Assembly: GCA_903900975.1 (NCBI GenBank)
Contig: CAIUPE010000141.1
Location: forward strand, 1-64,000
Direction of reading: 5' to 3'
DNA length: 64,000 bases
Source: an uncultured Hyphomicrobiales bacterium
GTDB taxonomy: Bacteria > Pseudomonadota > Alphaproteobacteria > Rhizobiales > Beijerinckiaceae
The notes below the pieces were generated by a model. The model did not search any database. It worked only from the letters and a program-made list of their open reading frames with translations, and was not told the DNA's origin. Position 1 is the stretch's first letter, and the number at the start of each line of letters is the position of its first letter. Shown one piece after another: positions 46,747 to 56,153 of this stretch. The translations under genes were made by a program, and so were the position numbers.

Positions 46747-48207
46747 TCAAGCCGTTTCTTTGAGTGCTTTATAGGCCGCCAGGGCGTCTTCCCGCGCACG
46801 CTCGTGATTGACAAGAGGGGCAGGGTAGGTTGATCCGAGTTTCACACCGAAAGATGACAATTCAAGCGGCCGAGCTGTCCAAGGTGCATGGATGACTAAG
46901 GAGGGCAGGCTTGCCAGCTCAGGTACAAATCGGCGGACATAACGTCCGTCGGGATCAAATTTTTCGCCCTGCAGCATCGGGTTGAAAATTCGATAATAGG
47001 GAGCTGCGTCGGCACCTGAACCTGCGACCCATTGCCAGCTGGCAGGGTTACTGGCGGGATCGGCATCGAGCAACGTATCCCAAAACCACGCTTCACCTTC
47101 CCGCCAGTCGATCCGGAGATGTTTGATCAAGAAGGAGGCCACAATCATTCGCACGCGGTTGTGCATGAAGCCCGTTTGCCACAACTCACGCATGCCCGCG
47201 TCAACAATGGGATAGCCGGTTTGTCCGCGCTTCCACGCGTCCAGCATGACGGGATCATTTCGCCAATTGAACTGGTCGAAACTACGTTGAACATTAATTG
47301 ACGACAGATCCGGCTGATGAAAGAGCAAATGGTAGGAAAATTCCCGCCAACCGAGTTCGGATTGGAAAATCCGTAGGTCTTCTGAAGAGGCTCGTGTTTG
47401 GCCTGAGTGATAAGCGGCTTCTGTCGCATGCCAGACTTGCCGAATCGATACTTCCCCAAATCGCAAATAGGGCGAAAGCCGTGACGTTGAGGGCAGATCG
47501 GGCCGGTTCCGGCTATCACCATAGCCTGCAAAACCTTCAGAGATGAAGCGGTCCAGCGTAACGCGCGCACCATTTTCCCCAGGGATCCAAGCCTCCGACA
47601 GCCCGCCAGACCAATCGGGGTTCCTCGGTAAAAGATTGAGCTCCGCAAGAGAAGTGGGCTTCGGGCCATTTCTTATCGGGGTCGACGGCGCAAGTCGGGA
47701 TGGCGCAGGGGCAGGCTGAGGTACAACAAAATCAAGTCGCGCCGCCCGCCAGTAAGGCGTGAAAACGCGCATCGGTGTGCCCAGTTTTGACGTAACTTCC
47801 CAAGGCTCTCGCAGCAAGCTGCCGTTATAACTTCGAACGGTACTGCCGGATGATTCGATATTGGCTTTTAACGCGGTGTCGCACGCCACTTGCTCCTTAT
47901 GATATCGGCGGGTCCAGAACACCGTTGTTGGCTTCAGAGCTTCAACCAGCGATGGAATTACAACGGAAGGATCACCGCGATAGAGGTGCAATTGTCCGCC
48001 AAGAGCAGCGATATCGGCGGAGAGGCGCTCAAGGCTATGGTTAAGCCACCACCGCTGAGCTGCTCCTAACGCCCGGCCATGCAAACTTGAATCATCAACG
48101 ATATAGATGAGATGCAGGGGCTTTTCCGTTTGCACTGCAGCAGCAAGCGCGGGGTTATCGGTGAGGCGAAGATCGTCACGAAACCAAAAAAGGACCTTTT
48201 CGGTCAT
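46747..48207 (-). CDS. phrB: Deoxyribodipyrimidine photolyase
   Basis: 486 aa from the ATG at 48207. The N-terminal antenna domain has 'LFWFRDDLRLTDNPAL' and the C-terminal FAD domain has 'GMRELWQTGFMHNRVRMIVASF', 'HLRIDWREGE' and 'RIFNPMLQGEKFDPDG'. This is the class I CPD photolyase pattern. The conserved Trp electron-chain residues appear present. Photolyase is a known member of RpoE/ChrR regulons. First gene of phr-amine oxidase-DUF1365-cfa. Confidence 0.94.
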   Translation of the reverse strand: MTEKVLFWFRDDLRLTDNPALAAAVQTEKPLHLIYIVDDSSLHGRALGAAQRWWLNHSLERLSADIAALGGQLHLYRGDPSVVIPSLVEALKPTTVFWTRRYHKEQVACDTALKANIESSGSTVRSYNGSLLREPWEVTSKLGTPMRVFTPYWRAARLDFVVPQPAPAPSRLAPSTPIRNGPKPTSLAELNLLPRNPDWSGGLSEAWIPGENGARVTLDRFISEGFAGYGDSRNRPDLPSTSRLSPYLRFGEVSIRQVWHATEAAYHSGQTRASSEDLRIFQSELGWREFSYHLLFHQPDLSSINVQRSFDQFNWRNDPVMLDAWKRGQTGYPIVDAGMRELWQTGFMHNRVRMIVASFLIKHLRIDWREGEAWFWDTLLDADPASNPASWQWVAGSGADAAPYYRIFNPMLQGEKFDPDGRYVRRFVPELASLPSLVIHAPWTARPLELSSFGVKLGSTYPAPLVNHERAREDALAAYKALKETA

Positions 48208-48313
48208 GATAGTCTTAACCCTGAAATCCAACACACAAAACCATTACGAACGAAACACCCGACCGGTTCATCCGCCCGATTGCGCTGGATCGGTATCATG
48301 TTGGAAAAAAGGG

Positions 48314-48389
48314 TGGCTCCTCGAGCAGGGCTCGAACCTGCGACAATTCGATTAACAGTCGAATGCTCTACCAGCTGAGCTATCGAGGA
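48314..48389 (-). tRNA. tRNA-Asn (GTT)
   Basis: 76 nt on the minus strand. Acceptor TCCTCGA with TCGAGGA, anticodon loop CTGTTAA between TTCGA and TCGAA, T-loop TTCGAGC, encoded CCA. Confidence 0.97.
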
Positions 48390-48576
48390 TCACCGGACAG
48401 CCGGATACATCACTATGCCGCCCTAATGCAAGGGGTGATTACACGAATTTTTCGCCGAGGCTGTGCCAAGCCGATGATTCATGCGGATATCTTCACTTTT
48501 TTTTGTTGTACGCATCAAACTGATTGCCGTGGGACCAAACTCTTTGTAGACAGACGCGCCGGATGCATTCGGTAGA

Positions 48577-48650
48577 GGCCTCGTGGCGGAGTGGTCACGT
48601 AGAGGACTGCAAATCCTCGTACCCCGGTTCGATTCCGGGCGAGGCCTCCA
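48577..48650 (+). tRNA. tRNA-Cys (GCA)
   Basis: 74 nt. Acceptor GGCCTCG with CGAGGCC, anticodon loop CTGCAAA between GAGGA and TCCTC, T-loop TTCGATT, discriminator T as in other tRNA-Cys, encoded CCA. Confidence 0.97.
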
Positions 48651-48746
48651 TTTTTCAGCATCCTTCATAGGTTTGTCGTAGGGCGCATGACACTTTAAGG
48701 GGCCCATTCGGGCTCTGACGGTTGTAAATAGGACGGAGACGGCAGG

Positions 48747-49406
48747 ATGATCGACTTTTCCAAAGCCCGGCGGGCCATGGTCGACGGACAGCTCCGGACC
48801 AATGATGTGACAAATTCAAATCTGCTGGATGTGTTTACCGTCGTGCCACGGGAGGTTTTTGTCGATCAGGCCGAACAATCGGTGGCTTATGCTGACCGCA
48901 TCGTGACGGCTTCAGGGGGCACGGGACGCCAAATGCTTCCGCCCATGACGCTCGGTCGCATGATTCAGGCCGCCGACCTCAAATTGGGCTCGGAAGTGCT
49001 CGATGTTGCGGGTGGCGCTGGTTATACAGCGGCTTTGATGGCCGCGCTCGGGGCTTCCGTTACCCTTCTAGAAGTCGACGATATACAGGCCAAAGCCGCT
49101 GAACAGGCATTGGCGGTCGCAGGTGTAAGGGGAGTGATCGTTGCTGTCGGTCCACTTTCTTCGGGCGGCAAGAAATCGGCAAAATACGACACGATCCTTA
49201 TCAATGGCCGCTGCGAATCGGTGCCCGACAGCTTGTTGAACAAGCTCAAAAATGGTGGTCGACTGATCTGTGTTTATGGATCAGGCGTATCGTCCATGGT
49301 GCGGGTCTATACGGCCACGGATGGTGCCATCGGTGAAAAGCGGCTGATGAGTGCCTCTGGTCCTCTTCTAACCGCGTTCTCACGCTCAAATGAATTTGTG
49401 TTCTAA
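48747..49406 (+). CDS. Protein-L-isoaspartate O-methyltransferase family protein
   Basis: 219 aa. PIMT-type N-terminus ('MVDGQLRTNDVTNSNLLDVFTVVPREVFV'), and SAM motif I LDVAGGAGYTAALMAALGA, in which the usual GTG is GGAG. The motif that binds isoaspartate is 'ASGGTGRQMLPPMT', altered from the classical GHGQTISQP. True isoaspartate repair is therefore uncertain. This short PIMT-like gene stands before tolC throughout alphaproteobacteria. Confidence 0.85.
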   Translation: MIDFSKARRAMVDGQLRTNDVTNSNLLDVFTVVPREVFVDQAEQSVAYADRIVTASGGTGRQMLPPMTLGRMIQAADLKLGSEVLDVAGGAGYTAALMAALGASVTLLEVDDIQAKAAEQALAVAGVRGVIVAVGPLSSGGKKSAKYDTILINGRCESVPDSLLNKLKNGGRLICVYGSGVSSMVRVYTATDGAIGEKRLMSASGPLLTAFSRSNEFVF

Positions 49407-49447
49407 GCTAGCTTTACCTTAAGTAGGTTCATGTGTGCTGAATGATT

Positions 49448-49472
49448 CCCCGATTCACGGTATGCATCGGGG
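49448..49472 (+). terminator. Possible terminator between the PIMT-like gene and tolC
   Basis: CCCCGAT and ATCGGGG form a 7-bp perfect stem with an 11-base loop; a T-rich but interrupted stretch follows. It lies 42 bases past the stop of the PIMT-like gene. Confidence 0.45.
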
Positions 49473-49516
49473 TCGTTTCATTTACATTTTTATTTTGATT
49501 GGGCGGTAACGGGATC

Positions 49517-50896
49517 ATGACCTCGATGAAGAGAGTGTGGCTGGCTGGCATTGCAGCGTCTGCCGTGTGGGCTGCGGGTTTAGCCCATGCTGAAACAATC
49601 AACAGCGCGTTAGAGCGGGCTTATGTCGAAAGCCCTGATCTAAATGCCCAGCGGGCCAGTCTTCGCGCTACCGACGAGCAAGTGCCACGGGCACGGTCGG
49701 GATATTTGCCGCGGGTAAATGCGAGCACACAGCTTGGCAAGGCAGATTCAACCTTCAATGCCGGAATTCTTGGCGGGCCTACCAGTGATTATAACACCAC
49801 ACCGCGTTCGGTCGGCGTCACCGTTACGCAAAATCTCTACAATGGCGACCGCACCAACAAACAGGTTGAAACGGCCGAAAAGGGTGTTTTAGCAGCGCGT
49901 GCGGGCCTTCGTTGGGCGGAACAGCAGGTGCTGTTGAATGGCGCTACCCAATATATGAACGTCGTGCGGGACGAGGCTGTCGTGAAATTGCGTACAGCCA
50001 ATATCGACGTCTTGCAGGAACAGCTCCGCCAAACCAAAGACCGCTTCAACGTCGGCGAAGTCACACGCACCGACGTTGCCCAAGTGGAGGCCCAATTAGC
50101 CTCAGCCGATGCCGACCTTTCGAGTGCCGAAGCTAATTTAGAGAGCAGCAAGGCGAATTATCAGCAGATTATTGGCATTGCGCCAACCCAGTTAGCCGCT
50201 GCTGAACCGGTGGCTAAACGATTACCCGCGGCAATCGACAATGCCTTTAAAATTGCCGATGCGGAACACCCGCAGCTCTTATCGGCCCGTTTCAACATCG
50301 AAATCGCCGAGGCTCAAGTCCGACTCGTGGAAGGTGAGTTTCAGCCGACAGTTGATCTGCAAGGCAGTGCCACGCAGCAGTGGGATTCAAAATATCCCGA
50401 CGATATGGGGCATGATTTCAGGCTCTTAGGCCAGATTTCGGTTCCCTTATATGACGCGGGTGAAATTTCGGCCCGTGCACGGGCGGCAAAGGAAACGCTT
50501 GGTCAACGGCGGCTTGAAGCAGCAAGCACCCGTGATCAGGTTCGGTCTGGCGTTGCAGCCGCTTGGAGCCAGTATCAAACGGCTGTAGCGCGTGTAAAAT
50601 CGGCAAAGGCACAAATCGATGCGGCAACGATTGCACTCAACGGCGTGCAAGAAGAGGCCAAAGTGGGTCAGCGTACGACGCTTGACGTGTTGATTTCGGA
50701 TCAAGACCTCTTGAGTGCCCGCGTCAATCTCGTTACCGCGGATCGCGATCGGGTCGTGTCATCTTACCAAGTTTTATCCGCGATTGGTCGGTTATCTGCC
50801 GATACGCTCGGGTTGCATGTTAAAGCCTATCAACCCAACACACATTACGAGGCAACACGTGGCCGTATATCAGGTACGGATACCGCTACCCCCTAA
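49517..50896 (+). CDS. tolC: TolC family outer-membrane protein
   Basis: 459 aa. Signal peptide (WLAGIAASAVWAAGLAHA). Two tandem helical/barrel halves with 'TLGQRRLEAASTRDQVRSGVAAAW' and the heptad-rich tunnel helices typical of type I secretion and efflux channels. The ATG at 49517 is used; an in-frame ATG is 9 bases later. It would form the exit duct for efflux pumps or type I secretion systems encoded elsewhere. Confidence 0.94.
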   Translation: MTSMKRVWLAGIAASAVWAAGLAHAETINSALERAYVESPDLNAQRASLRATDEQVPRARSGYLPRVNASTQLGKADSTFNAGILGGPTSDYNTTPRSVGVTVTQNLYNGDRTNKQVETAEKGVLAARAGLRWAEQQVLLNGATQYMNVVRDEAVVKLRTANIDVLQEQLRQTKDRFNVGEVTRTDVAQVEAQLASADADLSSAEANLESSKANYQQIIGIAPTQLAAAEPVAKRLPAAIDNAFKIADAEHPQLLSARFNIEIAEAQVRLVEGEFQPTVDLQGSATQQWDSKYPDDMGHDFRLLGQISVPLYDAGEISARARAAKETLGQRRLEAASTRDQVRSGVAAAWSQYQTAVARVKSAKAQIDAATIALNGVQEEAKVGQRTTLDVLISDQDLLSARVNLVTADRDRVVSSYQVLSAIGRLSADTLGLHVKAYQPNTHYEATRGRISGTDTATP

Positions 50897-51010
50897 AGCG
50901 AGCATTTATCGGACGGCGATCAACAACAAATTTGCTTCGAAAGGCTTGCGGTACTAGGAGCAGTTCCGTTACAGATTTGTTAATAATGAATTTAGTTGAA
51001 GAGTGCCGAT

Positions 51011-51583
51011 ATGAGCGCGTTAATTGCCCGACAAAACGAGCCGACGATGGACGAGATTCTCGCCTCGATTCGGAAGATCATTTCTGATGATCTCGGGGAC
51101 GTGGCTGCGCAACCGGTAGCCGAGGCACCGCTGGCGGGGGGGGCAACGGCCGAGATTTTAGAACTTTCAACGCAGATGGCGCTACCTTCAGCCCGGGAAC
51201 CGGCGTGGAATCTGCCGTTCCACAAGCGGAGCGAGCAAGCCATTTCACCGGCTCCCGTAGCCGTTGATCCTGTTTCGGCTGTAACCGAATTGGCGGCGCG
51301 TATGGCGCGTGTTGCGGCGGCACCTACCGCACCTGTTGAACCTTCAAAGGAAGCAGCCCCGATGGCGGTTGAAACAACACAGGCCGTATCGTCTTCTTTC
51401 GGTGCCTTGCGTGATACCATCCAGCGGGCTTCGGTGGCCGATAACGCCTTGGCCGTTGCCAAGCAAACGGTTGTCGATGCGGCGTTGACTCCATTGCTCA
51501 AGGAATGGATCGACGCCCATTTGCCTGCGATGGTAGAGCGATTGATCAAGGCTGAAATCGAGCGGATGGTTCAGCAGGTCTGA
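51011..51583 (+). CDS. popZ: PopZ family (DUF2497) polar organizing protein
   Basis: 190 aa. The N-terminal 'EPTMDEILASIRKIISDD' helix and the C-terminal block 'TPLLKEWIDAHLPAMVERL...KAEIERMV' are the two conserved ends of PopZ, joined by a Pro/Ala/Glu-rich disordered linker. PopZ assembles a polar mesh that holds the ParB-origin complex and cell-cycle regulators. It precedes valS, the usual order in alphaproteobacteria. The ATG at 51011 is preferred over a TTG 15 bases upstream. Confidence 0.88.
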   Translation: MSALIARQNEPTMDEILASIRKIISDDLGDVAAQPVAEAPLAGGATAEILELSTQMALPSAREPAWNLPFHKRSEQAISPAPVAVDPVSAVTELAARMARVAAAPTAPVEPSKEAAPMAVETTQAVSSSFGALRDTIQRASVADNALAVAKQTVVDAALTPLLKEWIDAHLPAMVERLIKAEIERMVQQV

Positions 51584-51714
51584 TCCACTTCCCATTATGA
51601 ATGATGGCTATTTTTAGATAAATGTTCGGTCATCCGTTGACTTGGTGCGAGCGGTCAGCTTTTTAACCACCATAACAATTTGCTAGCGCCCAAGCGGGCG
51701 GGGATTTTGCACGC

Positions 51715-54549
51715 ATGATGGACAACAGGTTTGAGCCGGCTTCAATCGAGGCCCGTATCCGTGAAATGTGGGAGAAGGAAGGCGCGTTTCGTGCCGGTCG
51801 CCCCGAGCGGAAAGACGCGAAGCCCTTCACTATCGTCATTCCGCCGCCCAATGTGACGGGCTCGCTCCACATGGGGCATGCACTCAACAACACGCTACAG
51901 GATATTTTGTGCCGCTTCGAGCGGATGCGCGGCAAAGACGTGCTCTGGCAGCCCGGCACCGACCATGCGGGTATCGCGACCCAAATGGTGGTGGAGCGCC
52001 AATTGGCTGAGCGCAAGCAGCCATCGCGCCGCGATATGGGCCGCGAGGCATTTTTAAAGCGCGTTTGGGCTTGGAAAGAAGAATCAGGCGGGTTGATCAT
52101 CAACCAGTTAAAACGCCTTGGTGCCTCATGCGACTGGTCGCGCGAACGCTTCACCATGGGCAAAGACGGCTCGGCGGATGACCAGATGGTGCGCGCCGTT
52201 ACCAAAGTGTTTGTAGAGCTTTATAACAAAAAGCTCATCTATAAAGACAAGCGCCTTGTGAATTGGGACCCGCATTTTGAATCGGCGATTTCTGATTTGG
52301 AAGTGGTTCAAATCGAGAAAAAAGGCTCGTTCAAATTCACCCGCGGGGACGAGACCCCGTTTAATGCCGATGCTTTGGCAAAGGCCTTGGCCAAAGACCC
52401 GCACGGCCACCTCTATTATTTAGATTATCCGGTTGAGGGCGAAACCTACGACCCCGAAAATCCGAACACGTTTGTGCCGATAGCCACCACGCGGCCTGAG
52501 ACGATGTTGGGCGATACGGCGATTGCGGTTCATCCGGAAAACGAAAAGCTCAAGCATCTGATTGGCAAAAACATCGTATTGCCGCTCATCGGGCGTTTGG
52601 TGCCAGTGGTCGCCGATGACTATGCCGATCCCGAAAAGGGAACGGGCGCGGTAAAAATTACGCCCGCGCATGATTTCAACGATTTTGAAGTCGGCAAACG
52701 GCATAATCTGCAAGCGATTAATGTGCTGACGCGGCAGGCCAAAATAAACATTCAAGGCAATGAAACGTTCACCACCGGAGCAGCTGGTATTTCCGCTGAT
52801 ATTACAGCGTTAGACGGGCTTGACCGCTATGAAGCGAGGAAGCGCGTTGTTGGCTTGGTAGAAGCCGCAGGCTATCTCGCCAAAGTCGAGCCCTATGCCA
52901 GCCAAGTGCCGCATGGCGACCGCTCGAATTCGGCCATTGAGCCTTATTTGACCGATCAATGGTATGTCGATGCCAAGACCATGGCGATTGAGGCGTTGGA
53001 TTCGGTGCGCTCTGGGCGGACCAAATTTGTGCCGGAGAACTGGTCGAAAACTTATTATCAGTGGCTTGAGAATATCGAGCCTTGGTGCGTTTCCCGCCAA
53101 TTGTGGTGGGGCCATCAGATCCCGGCTTGGTATGGTCCGGATGGGCATGTGTTTGTTGGGTCAAATGACGCGGAAGCCTCCACTGAGGCCGAAAAGCATT
53201 ATGGCACGAAAACACCTTTGACGCGCGACGAAGACGTTCTCGACACCTGGTTCTCCTCCGCGCTTTGGCCGTTCTCAACGCTCGGCTGGCCGGACAAGGC
53301 GCCAGAACTCGCACGCTATTACCCCACCGATGTGCTGGTGACCGGTTTCGACATCATCTTCTTCTGGGTAGCCCGCATGATGATGATGGGTGATCATTTT
53401 ATGCGCGATGAAGCGGATAAACCGATCGAGCCGTTCCACACCGTCTATATCCACGCCCTTGTCCGCGACGAGAAGGGCGCCAAAATGTCCAAATCCAAGG
53501 GCAATGTGATTGATCCGCTCGATCTCGTTGACCAGTATGGGGCGGACGCGTTGCGTTTCACGCTTGCCGCCATGGCAGCTCAAGGTCGTGACATTAAGCT
53601 TTCGACGCAACGCATTGAAGGTTATCGCAATTTCGCGACCAAAATTTGGAACGCCGCCCGCTTCGCCGAGATGAATGCCTGCGCCCGTGTTGCTGGTTTT
53701 GACCCTAAGGCGGTCAAATTGCAGCTTAACCGCTGGGCGATCAGCGAATTGGCGAATGCGACATCGGAAGTCACCGCAGCGATTGAGGCCTTCCGGTTTA
53801 ACGATGCGGCCAATGCAGCCTATCGCTTTACCTGGAATGTGTTCTGCGATTGGTATCTCGAACTCGCCAAGCCGATTTTCATGGGCGAGGACGAAGTCGC
53901 CAAGGCCGAAACGCGTGCGAGCGTCGCCTATGTGCTCGATGGTATTTTAAAAATCCTGCACCCCTTCATGCCCTATCTCACGGAAGAATTATGGGCCGTG
54001 AAGGGCCAAGAAGGACCAAAGCGCGAAACGATTCTTTCGCTCGCCGAATGGCCAGTTCTGGATGGGTTATCGGCTCCCGATGCCGAGGCCGAAATTGGCT
54101 GGCTGGTGGACCTTGTGACTGAAATTCGCTCCGCACGCAGTGAAATCAATGTACCGGGCGGCTCCTTGGTGCCGTTGGTGTTGGTTGGTGCATCGTCTGC
54201 CACGCAGGAACGCGCTGGGGCGTGGGGCGATATGCTGAAACGTTTGGCGCGGCTCTCCGATATTTCCTTTGCCGATCAAGCCCCGCCACAATCCGCCCAA
54301 ATGGTGATCCGGGGCGAAGTAGCAGCCCTGCCACTCGCAGGCATTATCGATATTGTGGCTGAGAAGGCACGGCTCTCGAAAGAGCTGGAAAAGATCGCGC
54401 AGGAAATTGGTAAGATTGATGCTAAGCTCGGAAATGCCGATTTTATGGCCCGTGCACCTGAAGAAATCGTGGAAGAGCAGCATGAACGCCGTTCTGATTT
54501 TACCGAGCGTTCAAGCAAGCTGACCGAGGCGCTGTCGCGGCTGGGGTGA
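51715..54549 (+). CDS. valS: Valyl-tRNA synthetase
   Basis: 944 aa class I synthetase. HIGH-type PPNVTGSLHMGHALN near residue 46, the CP1 editing domain (about 200-370), KMSKS in GAKMSKSKGN near 590, the anticodon-binding helical bundle, and a C-terminal coiled coil from about residue 870 (KARLSKELEKIAQEIGKID). Complete, no gap in any motif. Confidence 0.98.
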   Translation: MMDNRFEPASIEARIREMWEKEGAFRAGRPERKDAKPFTIVIPPPNVTGSLHMGHALNNTLQDILCRFERMRGKDVLWQPGTDHAGIATQMVVERQLAERKQPSRRDMGREAFLKRVWAWKEESGGLIINQLKRLGASCDWSRERFTMGKDGSADDQMVRAVTKVFVELYNKKLIYKDKRLVNWDPHFESAISDLEVVQIEKKGSFKFTRGDETPFNADALAKALAKDPHGHLYYLDYPVEGETYDPENPNTFVPIATTRPETMLGDTAIAVHPENEKLKHLIGKNIVLPLIGRLVPVVADDYADPEKGTGAVKITPAHDFNDFEVGKRHNLQAINVLTRQAKINIQGNETFTTGAAGISADITALDGLDRYEARKRVVGLVEAAGYLAKVEPYASQVPHGDRSNSAIEPYLTDQWYVDAKTMAIEALDSVRSGRTKFVPENWSKTYYQWLENIEPWCVSRQLWWGHQIPAWYGPDGHVFVGSNDAEASTEAEKHYGTKTPLTRDEDVLDTWFSSALWPFSTLGWPDKAPELARYYPTDVLVTGFDIIFFWVARMMMMGDHFMRDEADKPIEPFHTVYIHALVRDEKGAKMSKSKGNVIDPLDLVDQYGADALRFTLAAMAAQGRDIKLSTQRIEGYRNFATKIWNAARFAEMNACARVAGFDPKAVKLQLNRWAISELANATSEVTAAIEAFRFNDAANAAYRFTWNVFCDWYLELAKPIFMGEDEVAKAETRASVAYVLDGILKILHPFMPYLTEELWAVKGQEGPKRETILSLAEWPVLDGLSAPDAEAEIGWLVDLVTEIRSARSEINVPGGSLVPLVLVGASSATQERAGAWGDMLKRLARLSDISFADQAPPQSAQMVIRGEVAALPLAGIIDIVAEKARLSKELEKIAQEIGKIDAKLGNADFMARAPEEIVEEQHERRSDFTERSSKLTEALSRLG

Positions 54550-54589
54550 TTAGCTGCATCCCGGACCGCGCAGCTCCTGCCGCGCATAA

Positions 54590-54841
54590 CTATTCCTCCA
54601 AAGGGGGCTCAATCACCGGCATTCTCTCGATCATAAAATAAAGATGATCCTTTGCTGCTTCATATTCCAGCACCCGGTCGCCGCGTTGGGCGACGAGGTG
54701 GGGAATATCAATCGCCGCCATCCCGTCGGTACAGGTAACATGCAGCACCTCGCCCGGCGAAAGACTTGCAAGCATTTTGCCGGTTCGCAGCGCGGGTAGG
54801 GGGCATTTTAAGCCCTTTAGATCGAGGTGATGGTCAGCCAT
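54590..54841 (-). CDS. tusA: Sulfur carrier protein TusA
   Basis: 83 aa. DLKGLKCPLPAL carries the sulfur-accepting Cys in the CPxP motif, and the SirA-like fold follows ('VLHVTCTDGMAAIDIP'). Persulfide carrier for tRNA thiolation and, in some bacteria, molybdenum-cofactor enzymes. The start at 54841 fits the family; a longer frame adds 23 unrelated residues. It diverges from mobB and faces the valS end. Confidence 0.9.
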   Translation of the reverse strand: MADHHLDLKGLKCPLPALRTGKMLASLSPGEVLHVTCTDGMAAIDIPHLVAQRGDRVLEYEAAKDHLYFMIERMPVIEPPLEE

Positions 54842-54943
54842 TCCTTCTTCTAGCGCTGGATGGTTCTCATTCCTAGACTTGTGCTCGACGCGGGAGACAA
54901 ATTCAGCCACAAGGCTTGATCCTTTTTTAGCTCAGGTGGCGTC

Positions 54944-55474
54944 ATGCGGGTAATCGGATTGGCAGGATGGAGTGGGGCAGGCAAGACGACGCTCATTGCG
55001 CGGCTGATTCCTGAACTCAGCCGACGCGGATTTTCCATTTCGACGATTAAACACGCCCATCACCGCTTCGATGTCGATTATCCGGGCAAAGACAGCTATG
55101 TGCACCGCACCGCTGGTGCGCGCGAAGTGTTGGTAGCGTCGGGCGAGCGTTTCGCTCTGATGCATGAATTGCGCGGCGCACCGGAGCCAGATTTGCGGCA
55201 TTTGCTCTCTCTGCTTTCGCCCGTCGATTTCGTTCTGGTGGAAGGCTACAAGCCGGAGCCTCTGGTTAAAATCGAGGTACATCGGGCCGAAAATGGCAAG
55301 AATTTCATCTATCCGCATGATCCGACCATTGTTGCCGTAGCCACCGACCGGCCCGATGAGGTTGTGGGCCTGCCGACCTTCGAACTCATCGATGCAGTGG
55401 GAATTGCCGATTGTGTTGTCCGCTATGCGATGCCGATGGAAGCCTTGATGGAACGGCTTGGCCCTACCGCCTAA
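54944..55474 (+). CDS. mobB: Molybdopterin-guanine dinucleotide biosynthesis protein MobB
   Basis: 176 aa GTP-binding protein. P-loop [11 protein letters not shown] at the start, 'STIKHAHHRFDVDYPGKDSY' and 'FVLVEGYKPEPLVKIEVHR'. Helps MobA attach GMP to molybdopterin. Its stop overlaps the mobA stop, the two genes lying tail to tail rather than in one operon. Confidence 0.93.
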   Translation: MRVIGLAGWSGAGKTTLIARLIPELSRRGFSISTIKHAHHRFDVDYPGKDSYVHRTAGAREVLVASGERFALMHELRGAPEPDLRHLLSLLSPVDFVLVEGYKPEPLVKIEVHRAENGKNFIYPHDPTIVAVATDRPDEVVGLPTFELIDAVGIADCVVRYAMPMEALMERLGPTA

Positions 55475-56079
55475 ATCCGTATCCTTTCCGCTTCCATTAA
55501 ATCATCCGGCGTGTTGACGTTAAAGAACGGATCATAGGGTTCAACCGGCCATTCAACAGAAACGGCGTTTAACCGATCCGTCCATTCCATCACGCGTTTG
55601 CATTGCCCCGCATCAAGACGCGTTTGAATGTCACCGCGTGCGGCAATTGGCCAAAGCGATAGAGCCGGATGAAGCCTGCCGCCCGATTTGGCCGTTGCCA
55701 TGCTGATCGCCTGATCCGGTAGAGCTGCGGCGAGGCGTTCAACAAGATCGCTCGGCAAAAAGGGCGTATCGCCCGAAACGGTTAGGATATGGGTAGCCTC
55801 GGGCTGCGTACGCTCCGCCCACACCATACCCGCCAATATGCCCGCCATCGGCCCAAGCTCAGGCGCATGATCGGGCAGGATATCAAACGAATAAAGCGCA
55901 AAGCGCGATGGATCGCCATTGGCGCTTATCGCCAACGCCGTCACCTGAGGCTGCACCCGCGCCATAATCCAATCAAGAATTGGGCGTCCTTGCACGGCAA
56001 CAAGCGGTTTATCACCGCCGCCCATCCGGCGGGCGGAACCGCCTGCTAACACGACGGCTGGAAACAGGTTTGCGCGCAT
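55471..56079 (-). CDS. mobA: Molybdenum cofactor guanylyltransferase
   Basis: 202 aa nucleotidyltransferase. LAGGSARRMGGGDKPL is the GTP-binding signature, then 'ILPDHAPELGPMAGILAGM' and 'TVSGDTPFLPSDLV'. Makes bis-MGD for DMSO-reductase-type enzymes, so the organism should have at least one such enzyme or nitrate reductase. Confidence 0.95.
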   Translation of the reverse strand: MRANLFPAVVLAGGSARRMGGGDKPLVAVQGRPILDWIMARVQPQVTALAISANGDPSRFALYSFDILPDHAPELGPMAGILAGMVWAERTQPEATHILTVSGDTPFLPSDLVERLAAALPDQAISMATAKSGGRLHPALSLWPIAARGDIQTRLDAGQCKRVMEWTDRLNAVSVEWPVEPYDPFFNVNTPDDLMEAERIRI

Positions 56080-56153
56080 TGGACGGGCATCCGAAGGGGA
56101 TTTTTCAACTCCTTCGGGGTGCGCCCGTCCGTGTGCGCTGTCAAGGCGGCGAA

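Noticed and set aside
48208-48300. A possible RpoE-type promoter for phr (TAAGA on the minus strand at 48213-48217)
   Set aside because: No TGATCC-like -35 at 18 bases, and the -10 would be only 5 bases from the start codon.
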